In this document: piece after piece, positions 47,515 through 55,946 of the stretch
How positions within the stretch are numbered: the first letter of the stretch is position 1
Layout of the letters: every line of letters starts with the position of its first letter
Translations under genes and position numbers: made by a program
From: Rhodococcus triatomae BKS 15-14
GTDB taxonomy: Bacteria > Actinomycetota > Actinomycetes > Mycobacteriales > Mycobacteriaceae
Assembly (NCBI GenBank): GCA_000341795.1
Contig: AODO01000028.1
Location: 1 to 64,000 of the forward strand
Reading direction: 5' to 3'
DNA length: 64,000 nt
Notes under the pieces: generated by a model
What the model saw: the letters and a program-made list of their open reading frames with translations, nothing else
Databases searched by the model: none
Told to the model about the DNA's origin: nothing

Positions 47515-48711
47515 TCAGACGGAGACGATGACGGAGGAGCCGTGACCGAACAGGCCCTGATTGGCGGTGATGCCGACCCGGGCGCCCTCGACCTGACGGC
47601 CCTCGGCCTGCCCGCGCAGCTGCCAGGTGAGCTCGCAGACCTGCGCGAGTGCCTGCGCCGGAACGGCCTCGCCGAAGCAGGCCAGACCGCCGGACGGGTT
47701 GACGGGGATGCGGCCGCCGATGGTGGTGTCCCCGGCACGGAGCAGGTGCTCGGCCTCGCCCCGCTTGCACAGCGCGAGGTCCTCCATCCAGTCCAGCTCC
47801 ACCGAGGTGGCCAGGTCGTAGACCTCGGCGACGTCGACGTCCTCCGGCGAGATGCCGGCCTCCTCGTACGCGGCGTGGCCGATGGACTCCTTGAAGGTGC
47901 GCTCGGGCGCGGGGACCGCGGACGCCGACTCGGTGGAGAAGTTCGGCATGTCCATGATGGTCTGCGGGAAGGTCGGGGTGACCGTGGAGATCGCCTTGAT
48001 CCGGACCGGGTCGACGATGCCCTTCTTCCGCGCGTACTCCATCGACGTCAGCACGATCGCGGCGCCGCCGTCCGACGTGGCGCAGATGTCGAGCAGGTGC
48101 AGCGGGTCCGCGACCATCGGCGAGGCCAGTACGTCCGCGGCCGCGACCTCCTTGCGGTACCGCGCATACGGATTGTTCAGTCCGTGCCGGGCGTTCTTGA
48201 CCTTGACCGCGGCGAAGTCCTCGACGGTCGCGCCGTACAGGTCGATGCGGCGGCGCGCGTTCAGCGCGAAGTAGCCCGGGTTGGTCATGCCCATCAGGCG
48301 GAACCGCAGCCAGTCCGGATCGTCCCAGCGCTCACCCGCGTTGGGGGCGAGGAAGCCCTTCGGGGTGGTGTCGGCGCCGACGACGAGCGCGACGTCGGAC
48401 AGGCCGGCGAGGATCCGGGCGCGGGCGGTGTCGAGCGCCTGGGCGCCGGTCGCGCATGCCGCGTACGAGGTCGCGACGCGGGCGCCGTTCCAGCCGAGTG
48501 CCTGCGCGAAGGTGGCGCCGGCGACGTATCCGCCGTAACCGTTGCGGACGGTCTCGCCGCCGACGATGTAGTCGACGTCCTGCCAGTCCACACCGGAGTC
48601 GGCGAGGGCGGCGCGGGCCGCGGCGACGCCGTACCTGACGAACGGCTGGCCCCATTTGCCCCAGGCGTGCATGCCGACGCCGAGGATCGCCACATCGTGG
48701 TTGCTGCTCAT
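47515..48711 (-). CDS. Thiolase-fold lipid-transfer protein (Ltp2/Ltp3-like)
   Basis: 398-residue thiolase-superfamily protein of the SCP-x/Ltp type. SYAACATGAQALDTARARIL holds the Cys region; GGLACFGEAVPAQALAQVCEL and ITANQGLFGHGSSVIVSV the C-terminal region, where the usual thiolase CxG Cys is replaced. Relatives in steroid degraders (Ltp2 and partners) act as retro-aldolases or thiolases on side-chain acyl-CoA, in complex with a DUF35 protein. Such a DUF35 gene overlaps its start here (ATGA). ATG 48711. Precise substrate not determinable. Confidence 0.85.
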   Translation of the reverse strand: MSSNHDVAILGVGMHAWGKWGQPFVRYGVAAARAALADSGVDWQDVDYIVGGETVRNGYGGYVAGATFAQALGWNGARVATSYAACATGAQALDTARARILAGLSDVALVVGADTTPKGFLAPNAGERWDDPDWLRFRLMGMTNPGYFALNARRRIDLYGATVEDFAAVKVKNARHGLNNPYARYRKEVAAADVLASPMVADPLHLLDICATSDGGAAIVLTSMEYARKKGIVDPVRIKAISTVTPTFPQTIMDMPNFSTESASAVPAPERTFKESIGHAAYEEAGISPEDVDVAEVYDLATSVELDWMEDLALCKRGEAEHLLRAGDTTIGGRIPVNPSGGLACFGEAVPAQALAQVCELTWQLRGQAEGRQVEGARVGITANQGLFGHGSSVIVSV

Positions 48712-49154
48712 GCCTGTGCCCCGTTCTGTGCGGTGACCGGCTTCCAGCGCCAGATCGTGCGATCACCGGTCTCGTCGGTGTAGAGGGTTTCGACGACCAA
48801 CTCCACCTCGTTGCCCACCTTCAGGTCCGCGACGCCGAAACCGTCGGCGACCTGACCCAGGACCACCAGGCCCTCCGCCAGTTCGACCGCGGCCAGCGCG
48901 AACGGCACGTACGGATCACTGGTCGGGATGTACGGAGCCGGCGGCTTGTACTGCGCGTCGGTGTACGACCAGACGGTGCCACGGCGGGACAGCTCGACGT
49001 CGTCGAACTCTTCACCCGAGCACGCCGGGTTCTTGCAGAAGGTGGTTTCCCGGGGGAAGGAGATCGTGCCGCAGGACCGGCACGAGCTTCCGATCAGGGC
49101 CGGCTCGGGGCCGGTGGTGAACCAGCCCTCGACGGCGGGGGTCGCGTCGCTCAT
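48708..49154 (-). CDS. DUF35 zinc-ribbon/OB-fold partner protein
   Basis: 148 residues: N-terminal zinc ribbon with Cys in SCRSCGTISFPRETTFCKNPAC, then an OB-fold (GTVWSYTDAQYKPPAPYI, VLGQVADGFGVADLKVGNEVELV). DUF35 proteins bind thiolase-like Ltp partners and complete their active site or stabilise them. ATG 49154 has GAGGAC upstream. A KstR-type box lies 52 nt upstream of the start. Confidence 0.88.
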   Translation of the reverse strand: MSDATPAVEGWFTTGPEPALIGSSCRSCGTISFPRETTFCKNPACSGEEFDDVELSRRGTVWSYTDAQYKPPAPYIPTSDPYVPFALAAVELAEGLVVLGQVADGFGVADLKVGNEVELVVETLYTDETGDRTIWRWKPVTAQNGAQA

Positions 49155-49205
49155 CAACGTCCTCATCTGCAGGGGGCAACCCGCCCGGATCACGGCACGA
49201 ACGGG

Positions 49206-49219
49206 TAGAACGTGTTGCA
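49206..49219. promoter_or_regulatory. KstR-type operator
   Basis: TAGAACGTGTTGCA fits the published KstR consensus TNNAACNNGTTNNA at every fixed base. KstR represses steroid-degradation genes in mycobacteria and rhodococci. Position upstream of the DUF35/thiolase pair supports function, although one such match is expected by chance in a window of this size. Confidence 0.6.
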
Positions 49220-49297
49220 GTATTACACGAATTCGACCTGTTTCGGGGGCGAGTTCCCGCCCAGCGAGAGCCGGAATTCGGGTATAGGTTGAGCGGC

Positions 49298-50263
49298 ATG
49301 GCCGCCACCGGCTCCCGTGACGCCACCTCTTTGGAGGTCGGCGACCGGTCCGTGCGCATCTCCCATCCGGACCGCGTCTACTTCCCGGCGCTCGGGACGA
49401 CCAAACTCGACCTCGCCCGGTACTACCTCGCGGTGGGCGACGGTGTCGTCCGTGCCCTGAGGGACAGGCCGTGCATGCTGCACCGTTTCCCCGACGGTCT
49501 CGACGGCGGGAAGGTGCACCAGAAGCGGGTGCCCCGTGGTGCACCCGACTGGCTGCACACCGTGCGCGTGCACTTTCCTCGATACGACCGCGACGCCGAC
49601 GAACTGTGCGTCGCCGAGCTCGCCGACGTGATCTGGGCCGTGCAGATGTCGACCGTCGAGTTCCATCCGTGGAACAGCAGAGCCGGCGACGTGGAGAAGC
49701 CCGACGAGTGGCGCATCGACCTCGACCCGATGCCCGACTGCGGGTGGGACCGGATCCTGCGCGTCGCGGGCGTGGTGCGCGAGGTGCTGGACGAGCTCGG
49801 TGCGGTCGGCTGGCCGAAGACGTCGGGTGGTCGGGGCCTGCACGTCTACGTGCGGATCCCGCCCGAGCACGGTTTCCCGGACGTTCGCCGTGCTGCGCTG
49901 GCGTTCGCTCGGGAGGTCGAGCGCCGCGCGCCCGCGGACGTGACGACGACGTGGTGGCGCAAGGACCGGGATCCCGCCGCGCTGTTCGTCGATTACAACC
50001 AGAACGCGCGGGACCACACGATGGCAGCCGCCTACTCGGTGCGGGGTGTCCCCGAGGCGAGGGTGTCCGCGCCGCTGCGCTGGGACGAGCTGGACGACGC
50101 CGTACCGGCGGACTTCACCGTCGCGACGATGCCCGAGCGGTTCGCCCGCCTCGGCGATCTGCACGCGGGGATCGACGACGCGGTGTTCGACATCGCGCCA
50201 CTGCTCGAGTGGGCGGACCGCGACGAACGAGACGGGGCGGAGGTTCCGCCGGAACCCGATTAG
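49298..50263 (+). CDS. Stand-alone LigD-type polymerase/primase (PolDom)
   Basis: 321-residue archaeo-eukaryotic primase-like polymerase of the LigD family, used in non-homologous end joining or gap repair. Metal-binding DxD in EWRIDLDPMPD, nucleotide-binding SGGRGLHVYVRI, and FVDYNQNARDHTMAAAYSVR are diagnostic. No ligase or nuclease domain is attached, and no ku gene is nearby. ATG 49298 appears leaderless: TAGGTT (49285-49290) ends 7 nt upstream. Divergent from the DUF35 gene. Confidence 0.92.
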   Translation: MAATGSRDATSLEVGDRSVRISHPDRVYFPALGTTKLDLARYYLAVGDGVVRALRDRPCMLHRFPDGLDGGKVHQKRVPRGAPDWLHTVRVHFPRYDRDADELCVAELADVIWAVQMSTVEFHPWNSRAGDVEKPDEWRIDLDPMPDCGWDRILRVAGVVREVLDELGAVGWPKTSGGRGLHVYVRIPPEHGFPDVRRAALAFAREVERRAPADVTTTWWRKDRDPAALFVDYNQNARDHTMAAAYSVRGVPEARVSAPLRWDELDDAVPADFTVATMPERFARLGDLHAGIDDAVFDIAPLLEWADRDERDGAEVPPEPD

Positions 50264-50345
50264 GCGCCTCGTCCGTCGGCGCGAACGGGCGGTTCGGGCG
50301 TTCGGGACGCGCTCACGCCGTCACGGTGGGTGCGCTGACGGCGTG

Positions 50346-50558
50346 TCAGTGAACGGTTGCCTCGGTGGTCAGTGAGCGCAGGAGTTCCATGACCTCGGAC
50401 TCGCGGAAGCGGCGATGCCCGCCGGGGGTGCGCAGGGATCCGAGCCGTCCGGCGTGGGCCCATCGCGTCACCGTCTTGGGGTCGACGTGGAACAGGGCAG
50501 CCACCTGGCCAGGAGTCAGCAGTGATTCCTGGGTGGCGTGGAACGCGGGGACGCTCAT
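50346..50558 (-). CDS. BldC-like DNA-binding protein
   Basis: 70-residue MerR-type winged HTH without effector domain: LLTPGQVAALFHVDPKTVTRWAHAGRLGSLRTPGGHRRFRESEV is very close to Streptomyces BldC, a developmental regulator that binds DNA as head-to-tail filaments. ATG 50558 has GGAGGG upstream. Targets in this non-sporulating host are unknown. Confidence 0.9.
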   Translation of the reverse strand: MSVPAFHATQESLLTPGQVAALFHVDPKTVTRWAHAGRLGSLRTPGGHRRFRESEVMELLRSLTTEATVH

Positions 50559-50718
50559 CGAAACCCTCCGTGTAGCGAGTCGGACGACAGTGCGCACATC
50601 GTGGCACCCGACCCCTCGGGTACTCGAACCGTCTAAGTTCGGTAAAGGGGAGGTAATTCGCAAAACGGTCAAGTCCGGCAGTCGGCGCCGCATAAGGCGA
50701 GGTCGGTACCCTGGGAGC

Positions 50719-51036
50719 GTGATTGATACGCCCACCCCCGGTTCCGCCCCGTCCAACCCCAAGGGCAAGCTCGCCCGCAACCTCGCGTTCTACACTCTCG
50801 CGCGGCTCGCCCTGGTCGTCGTCATCGCCGCGATCATCCTCGGTGTCAGCACCCTCGTCGACGCCCAGGTTCCCCTGCTCGTTGCCGCGATCTTCGCGGT
50901 CATCATCGCCATGCCGCTGTCCCTCTTGCTGTTCAAGAAGCTGCGCATGCAGGTCAACGAGCAGATCTCCGCCGTGGACGCCCAGCGTCGCCAGGATCGC
51001 GACGAACTCCGGTCGAAGCTGCGCGGCGACAAGTGA
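50719..51036 (+). CDS. DUF4229-type membrane protein
   Basis: 105 residues: two transmembrane helices ([43 protein letters not shown]) and a charged C-terminal helix ([29 protein letters not shown]). Matches actinobacterial DUF4229 in layout. GTG 50719 seems leaderless, with TACCCT (50707-50712) 6 nt before it. Overlaps the next gene by 4 nt. Confidence 0.75.
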   Translation: MIDTPTPGSAPSNPKGKLARNLAFYTLARLALVVVIAAIILGVSTLVDAQVPLLVAAIFAVIIAMPLSLLLFKKLRMQVNEQISAVDAQRRQDRDELRSKLRGDK

Positions 51037-52127
51037 CGCCGGCCGTCGTCGATCGCAGCGGCCCGCGGGACTGGGTGGACACCGCGGTCCGGTTGATCGA
51101 GGCGGACACCCAGCGCAGCGCCGACACGCACCTGCTGCGATACCCGCTGCCACCGGAATGGAACGTGGCGCTCTATCTCAAGGACGAGTCGACACACATC
51201 ACCGGCAGCCTCAAGCACCGTCTCGCGAGGTCCCTGTTCCTCTACTCGATCTGCAACGGCTGGGTCGCCGAGGACACCACGGTGATCGAGGCGTCGTCCG
51301 GATCCACCGCCGTCAGTGAGGCGTACTTCGCGAAGCTGCTCGGCCTCGACTTCGTCGCCGTCGTGCCCCGCAAGACCAGTCCCGCAAAGCTCGCGCTCAT
51401 CGAGGCGCAGGGCGGCCGCTGCCACCTCGTCGACCGGCCGTCCGAGATCTACTCCGAGGCGCAGCGACTCGCCGACGAGGTCAACGGCCACTACATGGAC
51501 CAGTTCACGCACGCCGAGCGTGCGACCGACTGGCGCGGCAACAACAACATCGCCGAGAGCATCTTCGAGCAGATGCGGCTCGAACGGCATCCCGTCCCTG
51601 ACTGGGTGGTGGTCGGCGCGGGCACCGGCGGAACCAGTGCCACCGTCGGCCGCTACATCCGCTACCGGCGTCACGCCACGCGGCTTCTCGTCGTCGACCC
51701 CGAGAACTCGGCGTTCATCGGCGGGTACGAGACCGGTTCGAACGACTACGAGACCGGCATGCCGTCGCGGATCGAGGGCATCGGCCGGCCTCGTGTCGAA
51801 CCGTCGTTCGTGGGTCAGGTGGTCGACCGGATGTGCACCGTCCCGGACGCCGCGTCGATCGCCGCGGCCCGGCACGCGAGCACGGTCCTCGGGCGCCGCG
51901 TCGGCGGCTCCACCGGCACCAACCTCTGGGGAGCGTTCTCCGTGCTCGCCGACATGATCGCCGCCGGGCGCGCCGGCAGCGTGGTGACGCTGATCTGCGA
52001 CGGCGGGGAACGCTACGCCGACACCTACTTCGACGACCGCTGGGTTCGCGAGCAGGGTTTCGACCTCGCCGGACCGACCGCCGTTCTGGACACCTTCGCC
52101 GCGACGGGCCGCTGGACCGCGAGCTGA
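51033..52127 (+). CDS. PLP-dependent cysteine synthase-fold enzyme (Cds1-like)
   Basis: 364-residue fold-type II PLP enzyme. PLP Lys in [13 protein letters not shown]; substrate loop [19 protein letters not shown]; phosphate-binding [16 protein letters not shown]. It resembles M. tuberculosis Cds1 (Rv3684), an L-cysteine desulfhydrase releasing sulfide and pyruvate, more than CysK or CysM. This is judged from memory and not proven. GTG 51033 overlaps the membrane-protein stop. Confidence 0.82.
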   Translation: MTPAVVDRSGPRDWVDTAVRLIEADTQRSADTHLLRYPLPPEWNVALYLKDESTHITGSLKHRLARSLFLYSICNGWVAEDTTVIEASSGSTAVSEAYFAKLLGLDFVAVVPRKTSPAKLALIEAQGGRCHLVDRPSEIYSEAQRLADEVNGHYMDQFTHAERATDWRGNNNIAESIFEQMRLERHPVPDWVVVGAGTGGTSATVGRYIRYRRHATRLLVVDPENSAFIGGYETGSNDYETGMPSRIEGIGRPRVEPSFVGQVVDRMCTVPDAASIAAARHASTVLGRRVGGSTGTNLWGAFSVLADMIAAGRAGSVVTLICDGGERYADTYFDDRWVREQGFDLAGPTAVLDTFAATGRWTAS

Positions 52128-52140
52128 CGCTCGCGCGCGG

Positions 52141-54030
52141 TCACCGCGCGGCGGCGGCCTGTTGCTCGTCGGTGTCGGCGAACTGGGTCCGGTACAGCTC
52201 CCCGTACCGCCCGCCGGTGGCGAGCAGTTCGGTGTGCGTCCCCCGCTCCACGACGCGGCCGTCCTCGACGACCAGGATCTGGTCGGCGGCCCTGATCGTC
52301 GACAGGCGGTGCGCGATCACCACCGACGTCCGTCCGGCGAGCGCCTCGCCGAGCGCCTCCTGCACAGCCGCCTCCGACGTCGAATCCAGATGGGCGGTCG
52401 CCTCGTCCAGGATCACCACGCGGGGGTGCGCGAGCAGCAACCTGGCGATCGTCAGCCGCTGACGTTCTCCGCCGGACAGGCGGTAGCCGCGCTCACCGAC
52501 CACGGTGTCCAGCCCGTCGGGCAGCGACCGGATCAGCTCGTCGAGCCGCGCCCGGCCGAGCACCTCCCACAGTTCCGACTCCGTCGCCGACGGCCCCGCC
52601 AGCAGCAGGTTCGCCCGGATTGACTCGTGGAACAGGTGACCGTCCTGGGTGACCATCCCGACCGCCGCCCGGATCGAGTCCGCGGACAGCTCGCGCACGT
52701 CGACGCCGCCGAATCGGACTGCTCCGCTGTCGGTGTCGTAGAGCCGCGGCAGCAGTTGCGCGATCGTCGACTTGCCCGCCCCGGACGACCCGACCAGCGC
52801 GATCATCTGTCCCGGCTCGGCGCGGAACGAGACGTCGTGCAGCACCTCGACCCCGCCGCGGCTGTCCAGCGTCGCGACCTCCTCGAGGGATGCCAGCGAC
52901 ACCGCGCTCGCCGCCGGGTACGCGAAACGCACGTGGTCGAACTCGACGGACAGCGGCCCGTCCGGCAGCGGCGTCGGATCGGTCGGTTCGACGATCAGCG
53001 GTTTCAGGTCGAGGACCTCGAAGACCCGCTCGAAGCTGACCAGTGCGCTCATCACCTCGACGCGGGCCGAGGCGAGCGCGGTCAGTGGCGCGTACAGGCG
53101 GGTGAGCAGCAGCGCCAGGGCCACCACGGAACCCGGTTCGAGCGTGCCCTGGAGCGCGTACCAGCCGCCCAGCCCGTAGACCAGTGCGAGGGCGAGCGCC
53201 GACACCAGCGTCAGCGAGGTCACGAACGCGGACTGGGTCATCGCAGTGCGTACCCCGATGTCGCGGACGCGGTGCGCGCGGACCTCGAACTCCGCCGACT
53301 CCTCGCGCGGCCGGCCGAACAGCTTGACCAGCGTGGCGCCGGGCGCGGAGAAGCGCTCGGTCATCTGCGTGCTCATCGTGGCGTTGTGGTTGGCCGCCTC
53401 CCGCTGCAGGACCGCCATCCTCGCGCCGATCCGGCGGGCGGGCAGCACGAACACCGGTAGGAGCAGCAGCGACAGGATCGTGATCTGCCACGAGATCCCG
53501 AGCATCACGATCAGCGTCAGCACCAACGTCACGAGGTTGGCGACGACACCGGAGAGGGTGTCGCTGAAGGCGCGCTGCGCGCCGATGACGTCGTTGTTGA
53601 GCCGGCTGACGAGGGCGCCCGTGCGGGTGCGGGTGAAGAACGCGATCGGCATCTTCTGCACGTGGTCGAAGACCGTGGTGCGCAGGTCGAGGATCAGCCC
53701 CTCGCCGATGTTCGACGACAGGTACCTGTTGTACAGGCCGAGCGCCGCCTCCACGACGGCGATCACGGCGATCGCCACCGCCAGCCACACGACCACCGAC
53801 GCGTCGGTGCCGGAGACGATCGCGTCGACGACCCGTCCCGCCAGCACCGGGGTCGCGACCGCCAGTGCCGCGCTCGCGACGCTGACCACCAGGAACAGTG
53901 CGATCGCCCGGCGGTGCGGCCGCGCGAACGTCAGGATGCGCCGCACCGTCGCCATCGAGAACGGCCTGCGGTCGTCCTGGGCGTTCATCATGCGGTACAT
54001 CGAGTTCCAGGCGACCGACTCCATGCTCAT
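52141..54030 (-). CDS. ABC exporter, fused permease-ATPase
   Basis: 629 residues: six-helix type IV exporter domain (from RRAIALFLVVSVASAALAV) then an ATPase with Walker A GSSGAGKST, signature LSGGERQRL, Walker B VVILDEATAHLD and switch His IAHRLST. An unusual insertion before the core ATPase (PAASAVSLASLEEVATLDSRGGVEV) lengthens the A-loop region. It probably works as a homodimer; the cargo is unknown. ATG 54030 was chosen because the frame upstream loses coding character. Convergent with the Cds1-like gene. Confidence 0.92.
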   Translation of the reverse strand: MSMESVAWNSMYRMMNAQDDRRPFSMATVRRILTFARPHRRAIALFLVVSVASAALAVATPVLAGRVVDAIVSGTDASVVVWLAVAIAVIAVVEAALGLYNRYLSSNIGEGLILDLRTTVFDHVQKMPIAFFTRTRTGALVSRLNNDVIGAQRAFSDTLSGVVANLVTLVLTLIVMLGISWQITILSLLLLPVFVLPARRIGARMAVLQREAANHNATMSTQMTERFSAPGATLVKLFGRPREESAEFEVRAHRVRDIGVRTAMTQSAFVTSLTLVSALALALVYGLGGWYALQGTLEPGSVVALALLLTRLYAPLTALASARVEVMSALVSFERVFEVLDLKPLIVEPTDPTPLPDGPLSVEFDHVRFAYPAASAVSLASLEEVATLDSRGGVEVLHDVSFRAEPGQMIALVGSSGAGKSTIAQLLPRLYDTDSGAVRFGGVDVRELSADSIRAAVGMVTQDGHLFHESIRANLLLAGPSATESELWEVLGRARLDELIRSLPDGLDTVVGERGYRLSGGERQRLTIARLLLAHPRVVILDEATAHLDSTSEAAVQEALGEALAGRTSVVIAHRLSTIRAADQILVVEDGRVVERGTHTELLATGGRYGELYRTQFADTDEQQAAAAR

Positions 54031-54134
54031 GGTCGCGCCCCGCTCGTGCTCATGTCGTCTCCGCTCGTCGCGTACGTGTGCTCGGTGCAACGTACGGCCC
54101 GGCTCCGACAATCCCGAGGGGCGGGGCGGACGGG

Positions 54135-54602
54135 TCACTCGCAGCGCGCGGGGGCGTCCTCGGCGAACGGCTCGTCGTCCGGGAGGACGTAGGTGACGAG
54201 TATGACCAGCGGGGTGGTGCCCAGATTGAGTCCGACGTGGTCGCCGCCGGGATCCTCGGACACCCACGCTCCGGCGGGTGAGTCGGCCCGGGTGCAGTCG
54301 GGGAACACACGGGTCAGGGTCCCCGAGACGACGAGACCTTGGACGTGGCCGTTGTGGTGATGCCACCCGGTGCTGCCGCCGGGCGCGATCTCGATGCGCC
54401 GGAGCGTGCCCTCGACCTCGTCGGGGAGCGGGGGGTGGCCGGGAGGTGGTGGCGGGATCAGCTCGGGTGCCAGTTCGAGTTCGGCGAGGGTCTCGGCGGT
54501 GACGCCTTGTGCGGGCGTGGCGTGCGTGGGGGCCGAGAATCCGAGCAGGAGCGCCGCGGCGGCGGTTCCGGCGGCGGCGAGGCGGGGAATCGGGATGGGC
54601 AT
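54135..54602 (-). CDS. Secreted cupin-domain protein
   Basis: 155 residues with a signal peptide (LAAAGTAAAALLLGFSAPTHA). Cupin motif 1 is GGSTGWHHHNGHVQGLVVSGTLTR with three consecutive His likely to bind a metal; motif 2 is PGGDHVGLNLG. Role unknown. ATG 54602 begins the signal. Divergent from the next secreted-protein gene with a 182-nt gap. Confidence 0.8.
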   Translation of the reverse strand: MPIPIPRLAAAGTAAAALLLGFSAPTHATPAQGVTAETLAELELAPELIPPPPPGHPPLPDEVEGTLRRIEIAPGGSTGWHHHNGHVQGLVVSGTLTRVFPDCTRADSPAGAWVSEDPGGDHVGLNLGTTPLVILVTYVLPDDEPFAEDAPARCE

Positions 54603-54784
54603 GACATCCGGTCCGATCGAGTTCGGCGACGGTGCGGTGGCGGGTCCCTCGGGGCGGCGCCGTGCGTGCGGCGGGCTCCGGAACGCGGTGCTTCGCACCC
54701 ATGGTCCCGCACCAGGGGAGAAGTCGTGTCCGATTCCACGATTCCGTCTCCCTTCTGGAACGTGTTCTCGCTAAGGTTCGGGGC

Positions 54785-55258
54785 ATGCGCATCCGTACCT
54801 TCGCCCTGGCCGCACTCGCCGCGACCGCGGTCACCACAGCCCTCGTCCTGACCGCGGGCCCCGCCGCCGCCGGTCCCGCGGTGTCGGCCGACCCGAGCCG
54901 AGTCGACACCGAACAGGAGGCCATCGCCCGCGCCTACATCGACGCGCTGGTCACGCACGATGCCTCCGCGGTGTCGTTCGCGGAGGACGCCACCCGCGTC
55001 GAGGCCGGGCTGAAGACCGGTTTCAACGGCGCGCAGCTGCGGTGGGATCTCGACCACGGACCGCAGTACCGAGTCATCCAGGGCATTCGTGAGCTCGAGC
55101 TGTCCGAGCAGGGCAACGAGGTCGCGGCTCGGTTCCTGCTCGATGCCGGCTTCGGCAGCACCAGGCTCCTGACGGTCGAGATCGCGGAGACGTTCACCAT
55201 CGAGGACGGTGCGATCCGGACGATCGTCGCGCACATCACGCCGAAGTTCGGCTCCTGA
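54785..55258 (+). CDS. Secreted SnoaL/DUF8021-like protein
   Basis: 157 residues. Signal peptide to about residue 30 (LVLTAGPAAAG), then an NTF2-like domain: EQEAIARAYIDALVTHDASAVSFAEDATRVEAG, and FTIEDGAIRTIVAHITPKFGS at the end. Such folds serve as small enzymes or binding domains. ATG 54785 seems leaderless: TAAGGT (54772-54777) ends 7 nt upstream. A strong hairpin follows the stop. Confidence 0.75.
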   Translation: MRIRTFALAALAATAVTTALVLTAGPAAAGPAVSADPSRVDTEQEAIARAYIDALVTHDASAVSFAEDATRVEAGLKTGFNGAQLRWDLDHGPQYRVIQGIRELELSEQGNEVAARFLLDAGFGSTRLLTVEIAETFTIEDGAIRTIVAHITPKFGS

Positions 55259-55290
55259 TCCTTCGCGGCAGGGCCGCGTTCGTGACACCC

Positions 55291-55324
55291 GCAGCGGTGC
55301 CGCCGACTTCGGCGGCGCCGCTGC
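55291..55324. terminator. Bidirectional terminator hairpin
   Basis: Arms 55291-55306 and 55309-55324 pair over about 16 bp (one G-T mismatch), effectively with a 4-nt loop. It lies between convergent genes ending at 55258 and 55334. Confidence 0.75.
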
Positions 55325-55333
55325 GTCCGTTCG

Positions 55334-55636
55334 TCAGCCCTTGCTGACGAGCTGCGAGGCGAGGGCTGTCCCGGCGGCGGCCACGCCGACGGACGGCCAC
55401 GCGCCGATCTTCTTCGCCAGCGGGTGGGAGCCACCGAACGCGCCGAGGTAGGTGCCGACGAGAACCGCGGTGCGTGCCGAGCCCGAGGTGCGCGCCCAGT
55501 TGGTGGCGCAGACCGCGCCGACGCCGGCGAGCACCACGCCGCCGAGCGGGCGTACACCGGTCACGCGTGCTGCGGCGTATCCGCCGACGAGTCCGCTTGC
55601 GGCGAGAGCGGATACAGCCGTCTTCGACAGTGCCAT
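55334..55636 (-). CDS. Small membrane protein divergent from HTH-ClpN cassette
   Basis: 100 residues, three weakly hydrophobic Gly/Ala-rich helices (VSALAASGLVGGYAAARV, LGGVVLAGVGAVCATNWA, AVLVGTYLGAFGGSHPLAKK). ATG 55636 follows GAGGAGA. The 93-nt gap to the HTH gene contains two TGTCAA/TTGACA operators, so both directions may be co-regulated. Function unknown. Confidence 0.65.
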   Translation of the reverse strand: MALSKTAVSALAASGLVGGYAAARVTGVRPLGGVVLAGVGAVCATNWARTSGSARTAVLVGTYLGAFGGSHPLAKKIGAWPSVGVAAAGTALASQLVSKG

Positions 55637-55681
55637 GGGTTCTCCTCGTGGGTGCTCGTGCGGTCCGGACCACCGTAGCCG

Positions 55682-55726
55682 TGTCAACTTTTCTTGACGT
55701 GGAGGCCATGTCAACTTAGATTGACA
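55682..55726. promoter_or_regulatory. Twin operators of HTH-ClpN cassette
   Basis: Site 1 TGTCAA-CTTTTC-TTGACG (55682-55699) and site 2 TGTCAA-CTTAGA-TTGACA (55709-55726) are the same inverted repeat, 27 bp centre to centre. Site 2 ends 3 nt before the HTH gene ATG. The arms also contain TTGACA-like -35 hexamers. Probable autoregulatory sites of the HTH protein. Confidence 0.7.
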
Positions 55727-55729
55727 TTC

Positions 55730-55945
55730 ATGACGGAGGCGACGAATCTGGCGGCAGCGGCGGGCAGCCCCGACCCGAAGGTCGGACTGCGGGCCGTGCT
55801 CGCGCTACGCCGTCTGCTCGAACGACTCGAGGCGGTGCAGGTGCAGAGCGCGCGGGACCAGGGCTGGTCCTGGCAGGCGATCGCCGACGCACTCGAGGTC
55901 AGCAGGCAGGCCGTGCACCAGAAACACAACCGGAGAAGGGGTTGA
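55730..55945 (+). CDS. Small HTH regulator paired with ClpC-N-domain protein
   Basis: 71 residues: a helical N-terminal half (VGLRAVLALRRLLERLEAVQVQSARDQG) and a C-terminal HTH (WSWQAIADALEVSRQAVHQKHNRRRG) with a basic tail. The stop lies 1 nt before the next ATG, so the two proteins are coupled. It probably represses its own promoter through the two upstream palindromes. ATG 55730. Confidence 0.8.
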   Translation: MTEATNLAAAAGSPDPKVGLRAVLALRRLLERLEAVQVQSARDQGWSWQAIADALEVSRQAVHQKHNRRRG

Positions 55946-55946
55946 G

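Noticed and set aside
54031-54924. N-terminal extension of the ABC exporter frame up to 54924
   Set aside because: The extension is antisense or out of frame to the cupin and secreted-protein genes and lacks coding character; ATG 54030 fits the family start.
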